Shown here one piece after another: positions 20,654 through 30,035 of a stretch of 64,000 nucleotides of DNA (position 1 is the stretch's first letter; each line of letters starts with the position of its first letter). Origin of the DNA: Flectonema sp. DT1601 (lineage: Eukaryota > Euglenozoa > Diplonemea > Diplonemida > Diplonemidae). The DNA lies in contig OZ025787.1 of the NCBI GenBank assembly GCA_964019425.1, positions 248,001 to 312,000 on the forward strand, in the 5' to 3' direction. Made by a program: the position numbers and the translations under genes. Under the pieces are notes generated by a model. The model made no database searches, was not told where the DNA came from, and saw only the letters and a list, made by a program, of their open reading frames with translations.

Positions 20654-21128
20654 ATTCAGGAAGGTGGTTTATTAACTTTTGAGAAGAATAAAATAATTAA
20701 TAATGGAGGACAAGATAATAATTCTTCCAAAAGAAAAGATACAAAACAGAAACCTACTGCTCAGAGAGAGGTAAGCCGATGCTAACCGAAGCAGGAAATT
20801 CTAGTGATGTACAAGTTTATCAGCACAGTGAAGGAATCATTAAAACAACAAAAACGGTAACTATCAAGGATGCGTAGCTAGAAATCGCAATCTGTAATTT
20901 CAGTTTTTGTTGAGCGAAAGAAAAGTAAGTCGTGTGGCGATTAGAGCAGGATAGGTTGGCTCTACCACCACCTTTGACATTATGAAATAGTGTTTGTTAA
21001 ATGTTTTTTATAAGAATCTACTTTAAGGAATAGTATATTGTTATCATACGATGAGTTTATCGAATCTCAAGTTGCTCAAATAATATTTAATTCTCCGAAT
21101 TCAAACGAGCGACTCAGTAGAACTATCT

Positions 21129-21455
21129 CTACTCCAACTCAGCGTATTTCACTTCTTGAGCAGCTCGTTGCGACGAGAGTACAGTTGCGACGTGTGACGA
21201 AAGCCCCAAATTCCTCTCACTAACTCTCCCAACAAGTTTAGTCTTTCCACTATTTCCTGTTCCATGACACTTGTATGGAGAATCATAAACTCTGTTGTAC
21301 TTTGCAGGCATCTTATTCACTTCTGTCTCAGATGCTACAGTAGACATTCTCTCTCTCCTCTTCTTCATATTGTGCCAGTTACCTCTGGTCCACTTTGCTT
21401 CTTTGTTACATTCTCTTTGAGCCTTCACTCGATCCTTTTGTAATTCAAACGACAT
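21129..21455 (-). CDS. 108-aa protein of unknown function, array copy 3
   Basis: Same protein as copies 1 and 2 except for an in-frame 9-bp deletion near the start (MSFELQKDRVK, lacking three residues). The variable Arg codon is CGA. This is the most upstream copy on the coding strand and borders unique DNA leading to the golgin gene. Confidence 0.72.
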   Translation of the reverse strand: MSFELQKDRVKAQRECNKEAKWTRGNWHNMKKRRERMSTVASETEVNKMPAKYNRVYDSPYKCHGTGNSGKTKLVGRVSERNLGLSSHVATVLSSQRAAQEVKYAELE

Positions 21456-21707
21456 ATTCAGGAAGGTGGTTTATTAACTTTTGAGAAGAATAAAATAATT
21501 AATAATGGAGGAAGCACATCACCCTTGCATGAAGAATGTCTCAGAAAGAAGCAATAATAAAATAAAAAACACTTAATCGGTTCGAGTTTCTATATTTGAG
21601 GTACTCAACCAAACTGTTTTACGAAACGATATGACGGATTACAAAGAATGAAAGAAGCTGCAACACGAGGTAGTTAGAGAAATGTCGAGTAAGTGCATGA
21701 TTCGTTA

Positions 21708-24700
21708 CTATGTTTTCCCTAGCTTCTCAACGAAGAAGTCCATTTGTCGTTTAAATGACTTCTCAGCTTCGGTTAATTTAACTTTGGCAGCTACACACTC
21801 GTCGTCTTTTTCTCCGTAAAGCTGTAACATTGTCTCATGTTCACGACGAAGATCTTTAAAACGAGTTTGTAATGTTGTGAATTGCTTTGCAGTTTTACGA
21901 AGTTCATCATTCTCAACAATGTATCTATGCAGCTCTTCGTTAAGCGCATTCGATCCAGGAAAGACTGCTGACTCACTTGAGGGAGTTTGAACTTCTGGTT
22001 CTGGAATAGTGACTACAGGAATTTGTTCTTGTGATGTATCCTTCTTATCAGCTGAAGGTGTGCTTGGTGCAATAGAGGCGGGTGTAACTGATCGACCTCT
22101 CTTTAGTTGTGCAATCTCACGAACTTGCTCTTCCACATTCAACTTTTCTCTCTTAACCTTTAGTTGTGATTGCAATAGTTCTTCTCTTACTGTTGTCAGT
22201 TCCTTTGAAAGTTCAGAGACTTTACCGTCGACCTTCAACTTGTGACTGTTGACAGTTTTAGCGAGTGTGATCTTCAGATCATTATTAACACGAGAAGTCT
22301 CAGTTATAATATTATCCTTATTAGTTAATTCATTGTTTAATGAAATGATGGCATCACTTGCTTCAGTGTTTTGCTTTTCAAGATCCTTAACACGGTCTTG
22401 TGTTGGGGCGATTGAGGCCTCCAAATCTGATATTTCTCTAAGTAGCGGACCAGTTAAAATAGGAACTTGTTCTGTGAGTTGGGCGACTTTACTTTCCGCG
22501 GCGATTGCTCTGTTGTTGGCGTTGGCTACTTCAGAAAAAACAGAGTTGATTCGAGAATCAGCTTCTTGTTCTACCTCAGCTATCTGAGTCCTGAGAGTTA
22601 AGATTTCCTCCTCGAGTTCCCTTTCACGTCTTTGTTGAGTTTCAGTTTGAATAGCGTTGTCGTCATGAACACGTTTTTCTTGCATAGAAACATTCGCATG
22701 CAACTCACTCAACTGCTGGTCAGCATCTGATAATTTAGTTTGCAACTCTGCAGCACTCTGTTGTCTGTCAGTTAATTGACGACCCTGTTGGTCAATCGTT
22801 TCTCTGAGTTCTGACTCACGTTGTTCACTGACGGCTTTCATGTCTTGCCATTGTCGCTCCTTCGCTCCGTATTGGTCGACCATCTTTTGGAATGATTCCA
22901 CTTGTGATCCCAATTGTTTTCGTTCTTTTGATAAAACTCGAAGTCTTTCCTTCTCCTTTCCAAGCTCTGCAGCTAATTTATTTGCTTCTTCTTTGAGTTC
23001 GTTGTTTCGATCAGCCTCCGCCTGGGATCGCTTTTGATGTTTTTCAGACTCCGAGAACAGCTGCTTCATATTATCGCGGGCTTCATCGCGTTCTTTTCGA
23101 AGGGCTTTTACTTTGCGGTCCTCCTTTTCAAGAGTGCTACTGAATTCTTGTTTTAGATCATCAAAGTTACTTCGCATGCTGACGTTTTCATGTTCCTTAT
23201 CTGATGCAAGACGTTTATTAGTTGCTAACTCTTTTTGTAATGATGAAGCTGAAGTGGTAGACGCCGTCACTTCATTTTGAAGTTCTGTATTCTTTTGCGT
23301 TAATCCAGACACTTCATCTTGAAGAGTGTAGTAGGATTGTTGGAGGTCTTCAAAACGAGTTAGCACATCATCTCTTTCGGTACCCAGTTGGGTATACGCA
23401 ATCTTTAAATTCGACATTTCAGTTTCAATCTCTTCGGAGTGTTTAGCGGTTGCGTCGTTTTGTTGATTCTCTTCTGTTGAAGTTATCAACTTGGCGTCGA
23501 GATCAGTTTTCTCAGATGTCAACTCCTCGACTCTGTTTCGTAATTCTTTAATTGCTGCTTCATGACTTTCTAATAAATTGTTTCGCTCTGAAGTAAGTTC
23601 GCTAAGTTGTGCCGCGACGTCGTCTTTCTCGGTTGTGATGTCAACGAGTTGCTGCTGCAGCTGATCAAGTTGATTGGAATTTGGTCGTTCTTCTAAGTCA
23701 GACTCCATGTTCTTCTGAGACTGTAAGAGGTTGTCACGTTCAGTGAGTACCTCCTCGAGATCTGATTGTAATTTGATCCGTTCATCAGACAGTTGTTCGT
23801 AAGCAGTTTTAGAATCAGACAACTGTTGTTGAATCTGATTCAGTTGATCTGTTGTTGGAAGGTTGTCGCGTTCAGCAACCAGTCGATCAATTTCTGTTTG
23901 TTGACTTTCTATTCTACCAGTTGCTTCTTCTTTTTCACATTTACTGCTGGTGTTTAAATTACTTAATTGCTGCTGAAGTTGCTGTAGTTGATCTGGTTCA
24001 GGAAGACTGTCACGCTTAACTGTAATCTTTTCTAAATCAGTTTGTAAAGCTGTCAGCTGTTCAGTTAATTTATCGGTGTTGGTGTTGGAGGTTGAAAGTT
24101 TTAATTCTTGTTCATCATATTCTACTTTAATAACTGATAGTTGTTCTTCAAGTATAGATATCGTATCAGTTTTCTCATTGAGGTCAGCTGTTGTTTGTGT
24201 CAACTCCTCACGAAGTGACACCTCTGCTTCCTTAGCAGAGTTGTCATTAGCTGATGCTTCCAACTGTGAGATGAGTTCTCGTAATTCTGATATTTCGGTA
24301 GCGTTGGCTTGGCTGTCTGAAACTTGCTGCTCAAGAGCTGAACTCTTTTCAGTCAATTCCTGCCGCATGCTGTTGAGTTCTTGTTCTGTCTGGGAAATTT
24401 TACTTTCGAGTGTGCTAACAACCTCAGTCTGTTCAGCTGCTGAACTGTTTAAGGTTTCTATTTCATCTTTCAGTTTCGTCATAATGTTGTTGTAAATATC
24501 TCCCTTGGCGTTGGATTTTCCCAACTGGGTTTCCAATTCTTTAATTTCTTTTTGTAGTTTAGTAATTTCACCAGTTGTGTCTCCCTTCTCACGAAGGGCG
24601 TTTAATTCTTTTGAAAGTTTCTTCGAGCGTTTTTCAGAAGAACGGAAATCTGAAGTCTTGGATTTCAACGTTGACTTAGTAGAATCTAAACTCTCACGTG

Positions 24701-26522
24701 TTTGTTTTAGGTTGGCTTCGAGTGACTGAAGCTCTTGTTGTGTGTCGGTGGTTTTTGTTTTCAAGTCTTCGAGTTGTTGCTCAGTAGATTGCTTGTCTTC
24801 CTGTTGTTGTTTTAGTTGGTCGTCTTTCTCATTTAGTTTATTACTTAAGTCGTTAAGCTCCTCCTGTAGTTGTGTGGATTCATTTCCTTTATTGTTGATT
24901 TCATTCGTTAGATTGTTGAGTTCTTCTTTTAAATCTTTAATTTGACTTTCAGCAGATTGTTTCTCATCACGAAGTTGATCAGCGAGTGATGAATCACCTT
25001 CTTGTTGGAGCTGTTGCTGTGACAGTAGTTCGTCTTTCTCAGAAACTTTGCTCTTCAGTTGTTCCACTTCCTCATTCAGTTGGTTTTGTAAGGTTTCCAA
25101 CTCGCTCTCCTTCTCGTTGTTTAATTTATTAATTTCCTCTCTCAGAGTTTCCATTTGATTTTCAGCAGATTCCTTTTCTTCCTGGAGTTGAGTTACTTTT
25201 GAGGAATCACCTTCTTGTTGCTGTTGTAGCTGTTCTAGTTGACCTTCTCGTTCAGTGAGCTTATTGTTTAAAGTTTCCAATTCCGTTCGCAGCTCTGCCG
25301 AGTCGGTTTGTTGCTGTTCTCGTAGAGAGTTCAACTCGTCGTCTTTGGTAGTCATTTCATTATTTAACCTTTCGAGTTCTTCTCTCAAATCCTCCATTTG
25401 ATTTTCAGCAGATTGTTTGTCATCGCGGAGCTGCACTACTTCTGAAGAATCTCCTTCTTGCTGTTGATGCAGCTGTTCCAGTTGACCTTCCCGTTCAGTT
25501 AGTTTGCTGTTTAAGGTTTCCAATTCCGTTCGCAGCTGTGTTTCTATCTCCGCCGAGTCGGTTTGTTGCTGTTCTCGTAGAGAGTTCAACTCGTCGTCTT
25601 TGGTAGTCATTTCATTATTTAACCTTTCGAGTTCCTCTCTCAAATCCTCTATTTGATTTTCAGCAGATTGTTTCTCATCGCGGAGCTGCACTACTTCTGA
25701 AGAATCTCCTTCTTGCTGTTGATGCAGCTGTTCCAGTTGACCTTCCCGTTCAGTTAGTTTGCTGTTTGCGGTGTCTAATTCTGATCTGAGCTGTGAGAGT
25801 AGTTCCGTTGGTTCAGATTGCTGATCTCTGAGAGTTTCTAATTCAGTTTCTTGTTCATTAACTCTGTTAATTAAAGTATCAAGTTCTTCTCTCAAGTCTT
25901 CTATTTGATTTTCCGCTGACTGCTTCTCATCACGAAGCTGGGTGACGATATCGTTGCTGTCAGAATTGACAACCTCACCTGTGGATTGTTCAGAACGAAG
26001 AGTCAGAAGTTGCTGTTGAAGGCTGTCAATTTGAGTGGATGATGACTGCTGCTGTTCAAGTAGCTCATTTTGAAGTTTTAATAATGGATCATCGATGTCA
26101 GTGGATGTGGTATTGCGGTGGTTTTCTAGTTCCAACTCTGCTGCTTTTAGTTGTCTTTTTAAATCTGGGACAACAGAATCAGGTTGTGACTCACGATATC
26201 CTTCTACTTCTTCTGAGAGGAGAGCTAATTGCTGTTTGCATTCAAATAGTTCCTCATCAGAATTTTTGTATTCCTCCAACTCTTTTAAACATCTTGTCAA
26301 TTCTATTTTGAGAGCTTCTGCTTGACTTGCTTTTACTTTCAATCCCTCAAACGCTTCTTGTGTTATAGTTTCTTCTTCATCTCCGCTATCGTCAACATTC
26401 CATCCGTCACTGTCATCTTTCTCTTGTTCTTCTGCTATGATGTTTCCATCATCATCGAGACCAGCAGCTTTGTTTAAGCTACTTTGAATTTGGTCTGTCA
26501 CGGCCTTAAAGCCTCCGAACAT
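21708..26522 (-). CDS. TMF-like golgin, very long coiled-coil protein
   Basis: 1604 aa, nearly all heptad coiled coil with Gln/Glu/Leu-rich composition. The N-terminus (MFGGFKAVTDQIQSSLNKAAG) is a short amphipathic helix followed by an acidic stretch with DDSDGWNVDDSGDEEE. The last 65 residues (RRE-HETMLQLYGEKDDECVAAK) resemble the C-terminal TMF/TATA-binding-type coiled coil of golgin TMF (TMF1, yeast Sgm1), where typical members read LLQMYGEK. In animals and yeast that end binds Rab6 and the N-terminus captures vesicles at the trans-Golgi. Length exceeds human TMF1 (about 1090 aa), partly through internal duplication near residues 260-440. Single exon. Myosin- or SMC-like coiled coils are less likely because no motor or ATPase domain is present. 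Confidence 0.75.
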   Translation of the reverse strand: MFGGFKAVTDQIQSSLNKAAGLDDDGNIIAEEQEKDDSDGWNVDDSGDEEETITQEAFEGLKVKASQAEALKIELTRCLKELEEYKNSDEELFECKQQLALLSEEVEGYRESQPDSVVPDLKRQLKAAELELENHRNTTSTDIDDPLLKLQNELLEQQQSSSTQIDSLQQQLLTLRSEQSTGEVVNSDSNDIVTQLRDEKQSAENQIEDLREELDTLINRVNEQETELETLRDQQSEPTELLSQLRSELDTANSKLTEREGQLEQLHQQQEGDSSEVVQLRDEKQSAENQIEDLREELERLNNEMTTKDDELNSLREQQQTDSAEIETQLRTELETLNSKLTEREGQLEQLHQQQEGDSSEVVQLRDDKQSAENQMEDLREELERLNNEMTTKDDELNSLREQQQTDSAELRTELETLNNKLTEREGQLEQLQQQQEGDSSKVTQLQEEKESAENQMETLREEINKLNNEKESELETLQNQLNEEVEQLKSKVSEKDELLSQQQLQQEGDSSLADQLRDEKQSAESQIKDLKEELNNLTNEINNKGNESTQLQEELNDLSNKLNEKDDQLKQQQEDKQSTEQQLEDLKTKTTDTQQELQSLEANLKQTRESLDSTKSTLKSKTSDFRSSEKRSKKLSKELNALREKGDTTGEITKLQKEIKELETQLGKSNAKGDIYNNIMTKLKDEIETLNSSAAEQTEVVSTLESKISQTEQELNSMRQELTEKSSALEQQVSDSQANATEISELRELISQLEASANDNSAKEAEVSLREELTQTTADLNEKTDTISILEEQLSVIKVEYDEQELKLSTSNTNTDKLTEQLTALQTDLEKITVKRDSLPEPDQLQQLQQQLSNLNTSSKCEKEEATGRIESQQTEIDRLVAERDNLPTTDQLNQIQQQLSDSKTAYEQLSDERIKLQSDLEEVLTERDNLLQSQKNMESDLEERPNSNQLDQLQQQLVDITTEKDDVAAQLSELTSERNNLLESHEAAIKELRNRVEELTSEKTDLDAKLITSTEENQQNDATAKHSEEIETEMSNLKIAYTQLGTERDDVLTRFEDLQQSYYTLQDEVSGLTQKNTELQNEVTASTTSASSLQKELATNKRLASDKEHENVSMRSNFDDLKQEFSSTLEKEDRKVKALRKERDEARDNMKQLFSESEKHQKRSQAEADRNNELKEEANKLAAELGKEKERLRVLSKERKQLGSQVESFQKMVDQYGAKERQWQDMKAVSEQRESELRETIDQQGRQLTDRQQSAAELQTKLSDADQQLSELHANVSMQEKRVHDDNAIQTETQQRRERELEEEILTLRTQIAEVEQEADSRINSVFSEVANANNRAIAAESKVAQLTEQVPILTGPLLREISDLEASIAPTQDRVKDLEKQNTEASDAIISLNNELTNKDNIITETSRVNNDLKITLAKTVNSHKLKVDGKVSELSKELTTVREELLQSQLKVKREKLNVEEQVREIAQLKRGRSVTPASIAPSTPSADKKDTSQEQIPVVTIPEPEVQTPSSESAVFPGSNALNEELHRYIVENDELRKTAKQFTTLQTRFKDLRREHETMLQLYGEKDDECVAAKVKLTEAEKSFKRQMDFFVEKLGKT
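25200..25760 (-). repeat. Recent in-frame duplications in the golgin coiled coil
   Basis: Blocks starting TCTGAAGAATCTCC near 25441 and again near 25696 are almost identical for about 250 bp (about 85 codons). A third, more diverged block precedes them near 25200 with a 240-bp step. Each encodes REGQLEQL...SAENQ...NNEMTTKDDELNS-type heptads. The near-identity at DNA level indicates recent unequal exchange. Confidence 0.85.
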
Positions 26523-27029
26523 TCTTATTGAATCCCTTCAATTCACTTAAGGAGGAAATATTAAATAAGTAATTGGTAGTCAAAAAAAAAGAAGAAAAAA
26601 ATTATTTCACATGAATATTTTTTATTTTATTTTCTAATAATCAAGAGTCTACCGTATTGGTGGAGTACACCAGGAAACATAACAAACAGATTCTACAGCT
26701 GGGACCAAAAAAACTAAACTATAAAATGGGGGAATACAACTGCTCGTCTAGGAATATTTAAGAAAATCTTGTTTTTCTTCTCAAAAAAAAACAGTTTTCA
26801 TCAGACTAAAAGACTATACACAAAGTTAACAATATTTACAAATCAATGTCTTAGCTCCGAGAAGCTCAAGCTAGACTCTTTGTAAATGAGAAGTTTCTTG
26901 TGAATTCAAAACATTTCGCAATTCGAATAGACGTGAACAGAGTAGAAATACAAACATCTCCAAGTGAACAAAACCTTGGGTTAGGTGGGACAGAGTGTAC
27001 AGGCTATCGTCTCATCCGAGTCTGGGAAC

Positions 27030-29774
27030 TCAATGTTTCGGTAATCTTGGACGGGGTACTTTCCCGCGACCCATGGGTTTCCTTGCTGTAGGTGACTGGT
27101 ATGGAGTACCAAGGCGGCCAGGTGTCGTTTGGTGCTGTTGATGGTGGTGGTGGTGGTGGTGGTGGTGGTGATGATGGTGATGGTGATGTTGCGAGTGTTG
27201 CTGTTGGTGGTGGTGATGGTGGTGATGTTGCGATTGCTGCTGTTGGTGGTGGTGATGGTGGTGATGATGTGAAGCCTGTTGCTGCTGTTGTTGGTGTTGC
27301 TCATGGTGCTGGTGGTGGTGGTGTTGCTGATGTTGTGGATGAGGGTGGTGATGATGGTGATGGTGATGGTGATGCTGCCCTTGATGCTGCTGATAGTGTG
27401 GACCAGGCTGTTGTTGTTGCTGCTGATGCTCATGACGAGGGTGATGTTGCGTATCTGGTTGCTGTTGCTGTTGCTGACCTTGTTGGTTGTGCTCTTGATG
27501 GTGATGGTGGTGGTGATGGTGGTGGTGGTGGTGATGGTGATGGTGGTGGTGATGGTGGTGGTGGTGGTGATGGTGATGGTGATGCTGATGTTGTGGATCA
27601 GGTTGCTGCTGTCGCTGACTCTGTAGGTCTTGCTGTTGGTGGTGGTTATAGTGATGGTCAAGCGGATTAGGTTGTTGCGGCTGTTGAGTATCGGATTGCT
27701 GCTTGTGATGTGTCGATGTTCTGGGATCACTAGGATTTGAGTAATCTACTTCAGGACTGAACTGTTGCTGGTGGGCAGTGGCACCCCCACCTGGCAGAGC
27801 ATTTAAAGGATTATTAGCATCTCCAGGATTATGATGAGAACCGAAATGTTCATTCTGTACAACAACATCTTGTGGAGATTGGCTACCACGGGACGGTATT
27901 GATGGCCCTGCCAATTCGTATTCAAGAAGTTCCGTCTCTTTACGACACAGAAAAGCATAAATAGCAACCACTACAGCACCCACTCCCAACGTGGCCAACA
28001 CTGCAGCTGATAATTGAGTTGCATAACCGATGGCTACGAGAATAGTTGACAAGTGGAGTACTATTTGTAATCTAATGAGTCGAATCCTTTCAAGTATCGT
28101 CACACAAATACTAATATAAATAATAATTGATATCAACAAGAATCCACCAGCAGCAAGGTATCCATACGAATAATCAAACACAGTCCTACCATCCGGCAAT
28201 AACATCCCAAGAGCTGTCCACGAAGGAAAACCGATTGCTGGGTAGGCGGAAACCTTTTCTTGGGCGAGGATTTTTATAACAGCGCAGAGTAAAAACCAGA
28301 AACTAAGCACCATTACTATAGCATGCGGGATCTCTCCATCGTAATGACGGAGACAGAAGGAGCAAAAAACCGTTTGAAGTGCGAGGTAGTTGCAAAACAG
28401 AATGTGAACAGATTGCTTGCTAAAAGCGTAGACTGCGATTAACCCAATACTCAGTAAGCTGGATATAATCCCACACACTAGTGGTGTAATAGGAGAGTAC
28501 ACACCCACAACAACAACACACAAAATAATGAAATCTGCTGCTGCTCCTCCAATAAGTTTGAGACTTAACCTTGATCCATGTCCATTCCAAACTTTGTATA
28601 TTTTCGTATAGAATCCTATTGACGTCTTGCTGTCACGTTTGCGAAGTTCTCGACGATGTTTCCAAGGTAGGAACAGCACTTTGATAAAAATGGCAATCGG
28701 AATTAAGAATGCCACCAACACTATAAAAACTATTTTCACAACAGCGTACGCAATTAGTATCGCAACAGCTAATAATAATATGGCTACAGCAATGGGTTTT
28801 TTAACACCAAAAAAAGAACAGATTGAAAGGACTGGTTGGTACGATAAATCCTTACCAAACTGAACAGCACCACGAGGCTGTAACGAGTTCGATTTATGTT
28901 TGTGTTCTATTCTTGAAGAGACACTATCGCTAACTGGTACTGCTAAGTCTGGATCAGTTACCGTCATATCTGGTACAGGTGACTGGTTCCCTTCACTTTG
29001 TAAACCAACTCCCTCCATATCGCGTACATGATCAATCTTTTCAGTGCTGGCATCTGGAGATGGTAAATCAATTCTCGAACTTATTGATTGGAATATTTCA
29101 CTATCACTTTGGATGTGCTTTGGTGATTCCGTCTTATCACTCAGTCCGTTTGTCTTGTTAATGTCATCACTTATCTTACTTTCCTTGTCACTTGAAGCCG
29201 ATGATGATGACGAGGATGAGGATCGCGATGATGATAATGATGATGATGACTTTTTAGCAGCTGGTTTTATACGCTTTCTCCGATATATCTTTTTTGGAAT
29301 TTCAATAGGCGGAGGTTCGTAAATTCGCTTTGGAACTGCGAGGCCATTAATTTTATTTTGTGTTATAGTCCTCTGAGAATTCTTCTTTCGATGAGTGTTC
29401 GGTTCGAAACTACACTCCGCCACGTCATCAGAATTACTTCCATTTGAATCACTCTGTTGAGGGATAGAAACCTGTTGTGCTTGTTGTTCACTTTTCTTTA
29501 CCTGTCTCATTTGAGCTTCTCCGTATAAGGCATCGAAGACATTACCATCTCTGTCGTATAAGTCATCTATCCAGTCTTTGTAACAATTCTCTTCTTCTTC
29601 TGTAACACCCGGTCGGAAGAGAGTTCTGCCGGTGTGTGGATCAGTAAAAGCAGAACCTTTAGTCTCTGAAAGTATCACATGCGATGGTTCCTCAGGTGGG
29701 AATCCACGAGAGTATTTACTCGCTGAAGAATCCCATGGTTCAGGTCGGGGACGAATAATCCCCGGCTGGGGCAT
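27030..29774 (-). CDS. Polytopic membrane protein with His/Gln-rich C-terminal tail
   Basis: 914 aa from ATG at 29774 (MPQPGIIRPRPEPWDSS); the frame is open upstream but only through GTGGGTTCA next to a CTCAAACAG acceptor-like site. Residues 1-300 are soluble and polar with a Ser/Asp/Lys stretch. About 311-620 hold roughly 8-10 hydrophobic helices (IAVAILLLAVAILIAYAVVK; FIILCVVVVGVYSPITPLVCG; others). The tail, about 680-890, is dominated by His and Gln, including one run of some 30 His. I do not recognise the transporter or receptor family. A His-rich cytosolic or lumenal tail could bind zinc or nickel-like ions, as His-rich loops do in several metal transporters, but composition alone cannot show it. 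The plus-strand Gly/Val-rich frames opposite are shadows. Confidence 0.75.
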   Translation of the reverse strand: MPQPGIIRPRPEPWDSSASKYSRGFPPEEPSHVILSETKGSAFTDPHTGRTLFRPGVTEEEENCYKDWIDDLYDRDGNVFDALYGEAQMRQVKKSEQQAQQVSIPQQSDSNGSNSDDVAECSFEPNTHRKKNSQRTITQNKINGLAVPKRIYEPPPIEIPKKIYRRKRIKPAAKKSSSSLSSSRSSSSSSSSASSDKESKISDDINKTNGLSDKTESPKHIQSDSEIFQSISSRIDLPSPDASTEKIDHVRDMEGVGLQSEGNQSPVPDMTVTDPDLAVPVSDSVSSRIEHKHKSNSLQPRGAVQFGKDLSYQPVLSICSFFGVKKPIAVAILLLAVAILIAYAVVKIVFIVLVAFLIPIAIFIKVLFLPWKHRRELRKRDSKTSIGFYTKIYKVWNGHGSRLSLKLIGGAAADFIILCVVVVGVYSPITPLVCGIISSLLSIGLIAVYAFSKQSVHILFCNYLALQTVFCSFCLRHYDGEIPHAIVMVLSFWFLLCAVIKILAQEKVSAYPAIGFPSWTALGMLLPDGRTVFDYSYGYLAAGGFLLISIIIYISICVTILERIRLIRLQIVLHLSTILVAIGYATQLSAAVLATLGVGAVVVAIYAFLCRKETELLEYELAGPSIPSRGSQSPQDVVVQNEHFGSHHNPGDANNPLNALPGGGATAHQQQFSPEVDYSNPSDPRTSTHHKQQSDTQQPQQPNPLDHHYNHHQQQDLQSQRQQQPDPQHQHHHHHHHHHHHHHHHHHHHHHHHHHHHHHQEHNQQGQQQQQQPDTQHHPRHEHQQQQQQPGPHYQQHQGQHHHHHHHHHHPHPQHQQHHHHQHHEQHQQQQQQASHHHHHHHHQQQQSQHHHHHHHQQQHSQHHHHHHHHHHHHHHHHQQHQTTPGRLGTPYQSPTARKPMGRGKVPRPRLPKH
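27130..27700 (-). repeat. CAC/CAT/CAG-rich microsatellite encoding His/Gln tail
   Basis: Coding-strand CAC, CAT and CAG/CAA triplets dominate this stretch. Codons are mixed, not one pure triplet, so His is encoded by both CAC and CAT; this partly limits slippage while keeping the His/Gln composition. Confidence 0.85.
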
Positions 29775-30035
29775 TGAACCCACCTGTTTGAGAAATACGA
29801 ATCACAATCAATAACAAAACAATTCACTTCCAGTTCCAGTTCCATGAAATGTGATTCTTGTTAATAAATTATTAATAATAAAACCTCAACACATTCCAAC
29901 CCACATAGTAATACAGAATACAATACGTACATTAATATAAACCACTGAGAGAATGAGGGTTCTGCAGCGGGTAATTTTGCGTGTGTTAGTTAAGTAAAAA
30001 AAGTAATTTAAAAAAAGAAAACAGACGGAAATACC

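Larger units (their letters stand above)
19178..21512 (-). repeat. Tandem triplication, unit about 812 bp, each with one small gene
   Basis: Three head-to-tail units begin with CTAGTGATGTACAAG near 19178, 19990 and 20801. The third is cut after TAATAATGGAGGA near 21512. Identity is very high (a handful of substitutions and small indels), so the duplication is recent or the units are being homogenised. Each unit carries one minus-strand gene with its flanks, so each gene copy brings its own leader and 3' region. Confidence 0.95.

Noticed and set aside
27092-27670. Plus-strand Gly/Val/Asp-rich frames opposite the His-rich tail
   Set aside because: They are antisense shadows of CAC/CAT/CAG codons; the minus frame belongs to a 914-aa protein.
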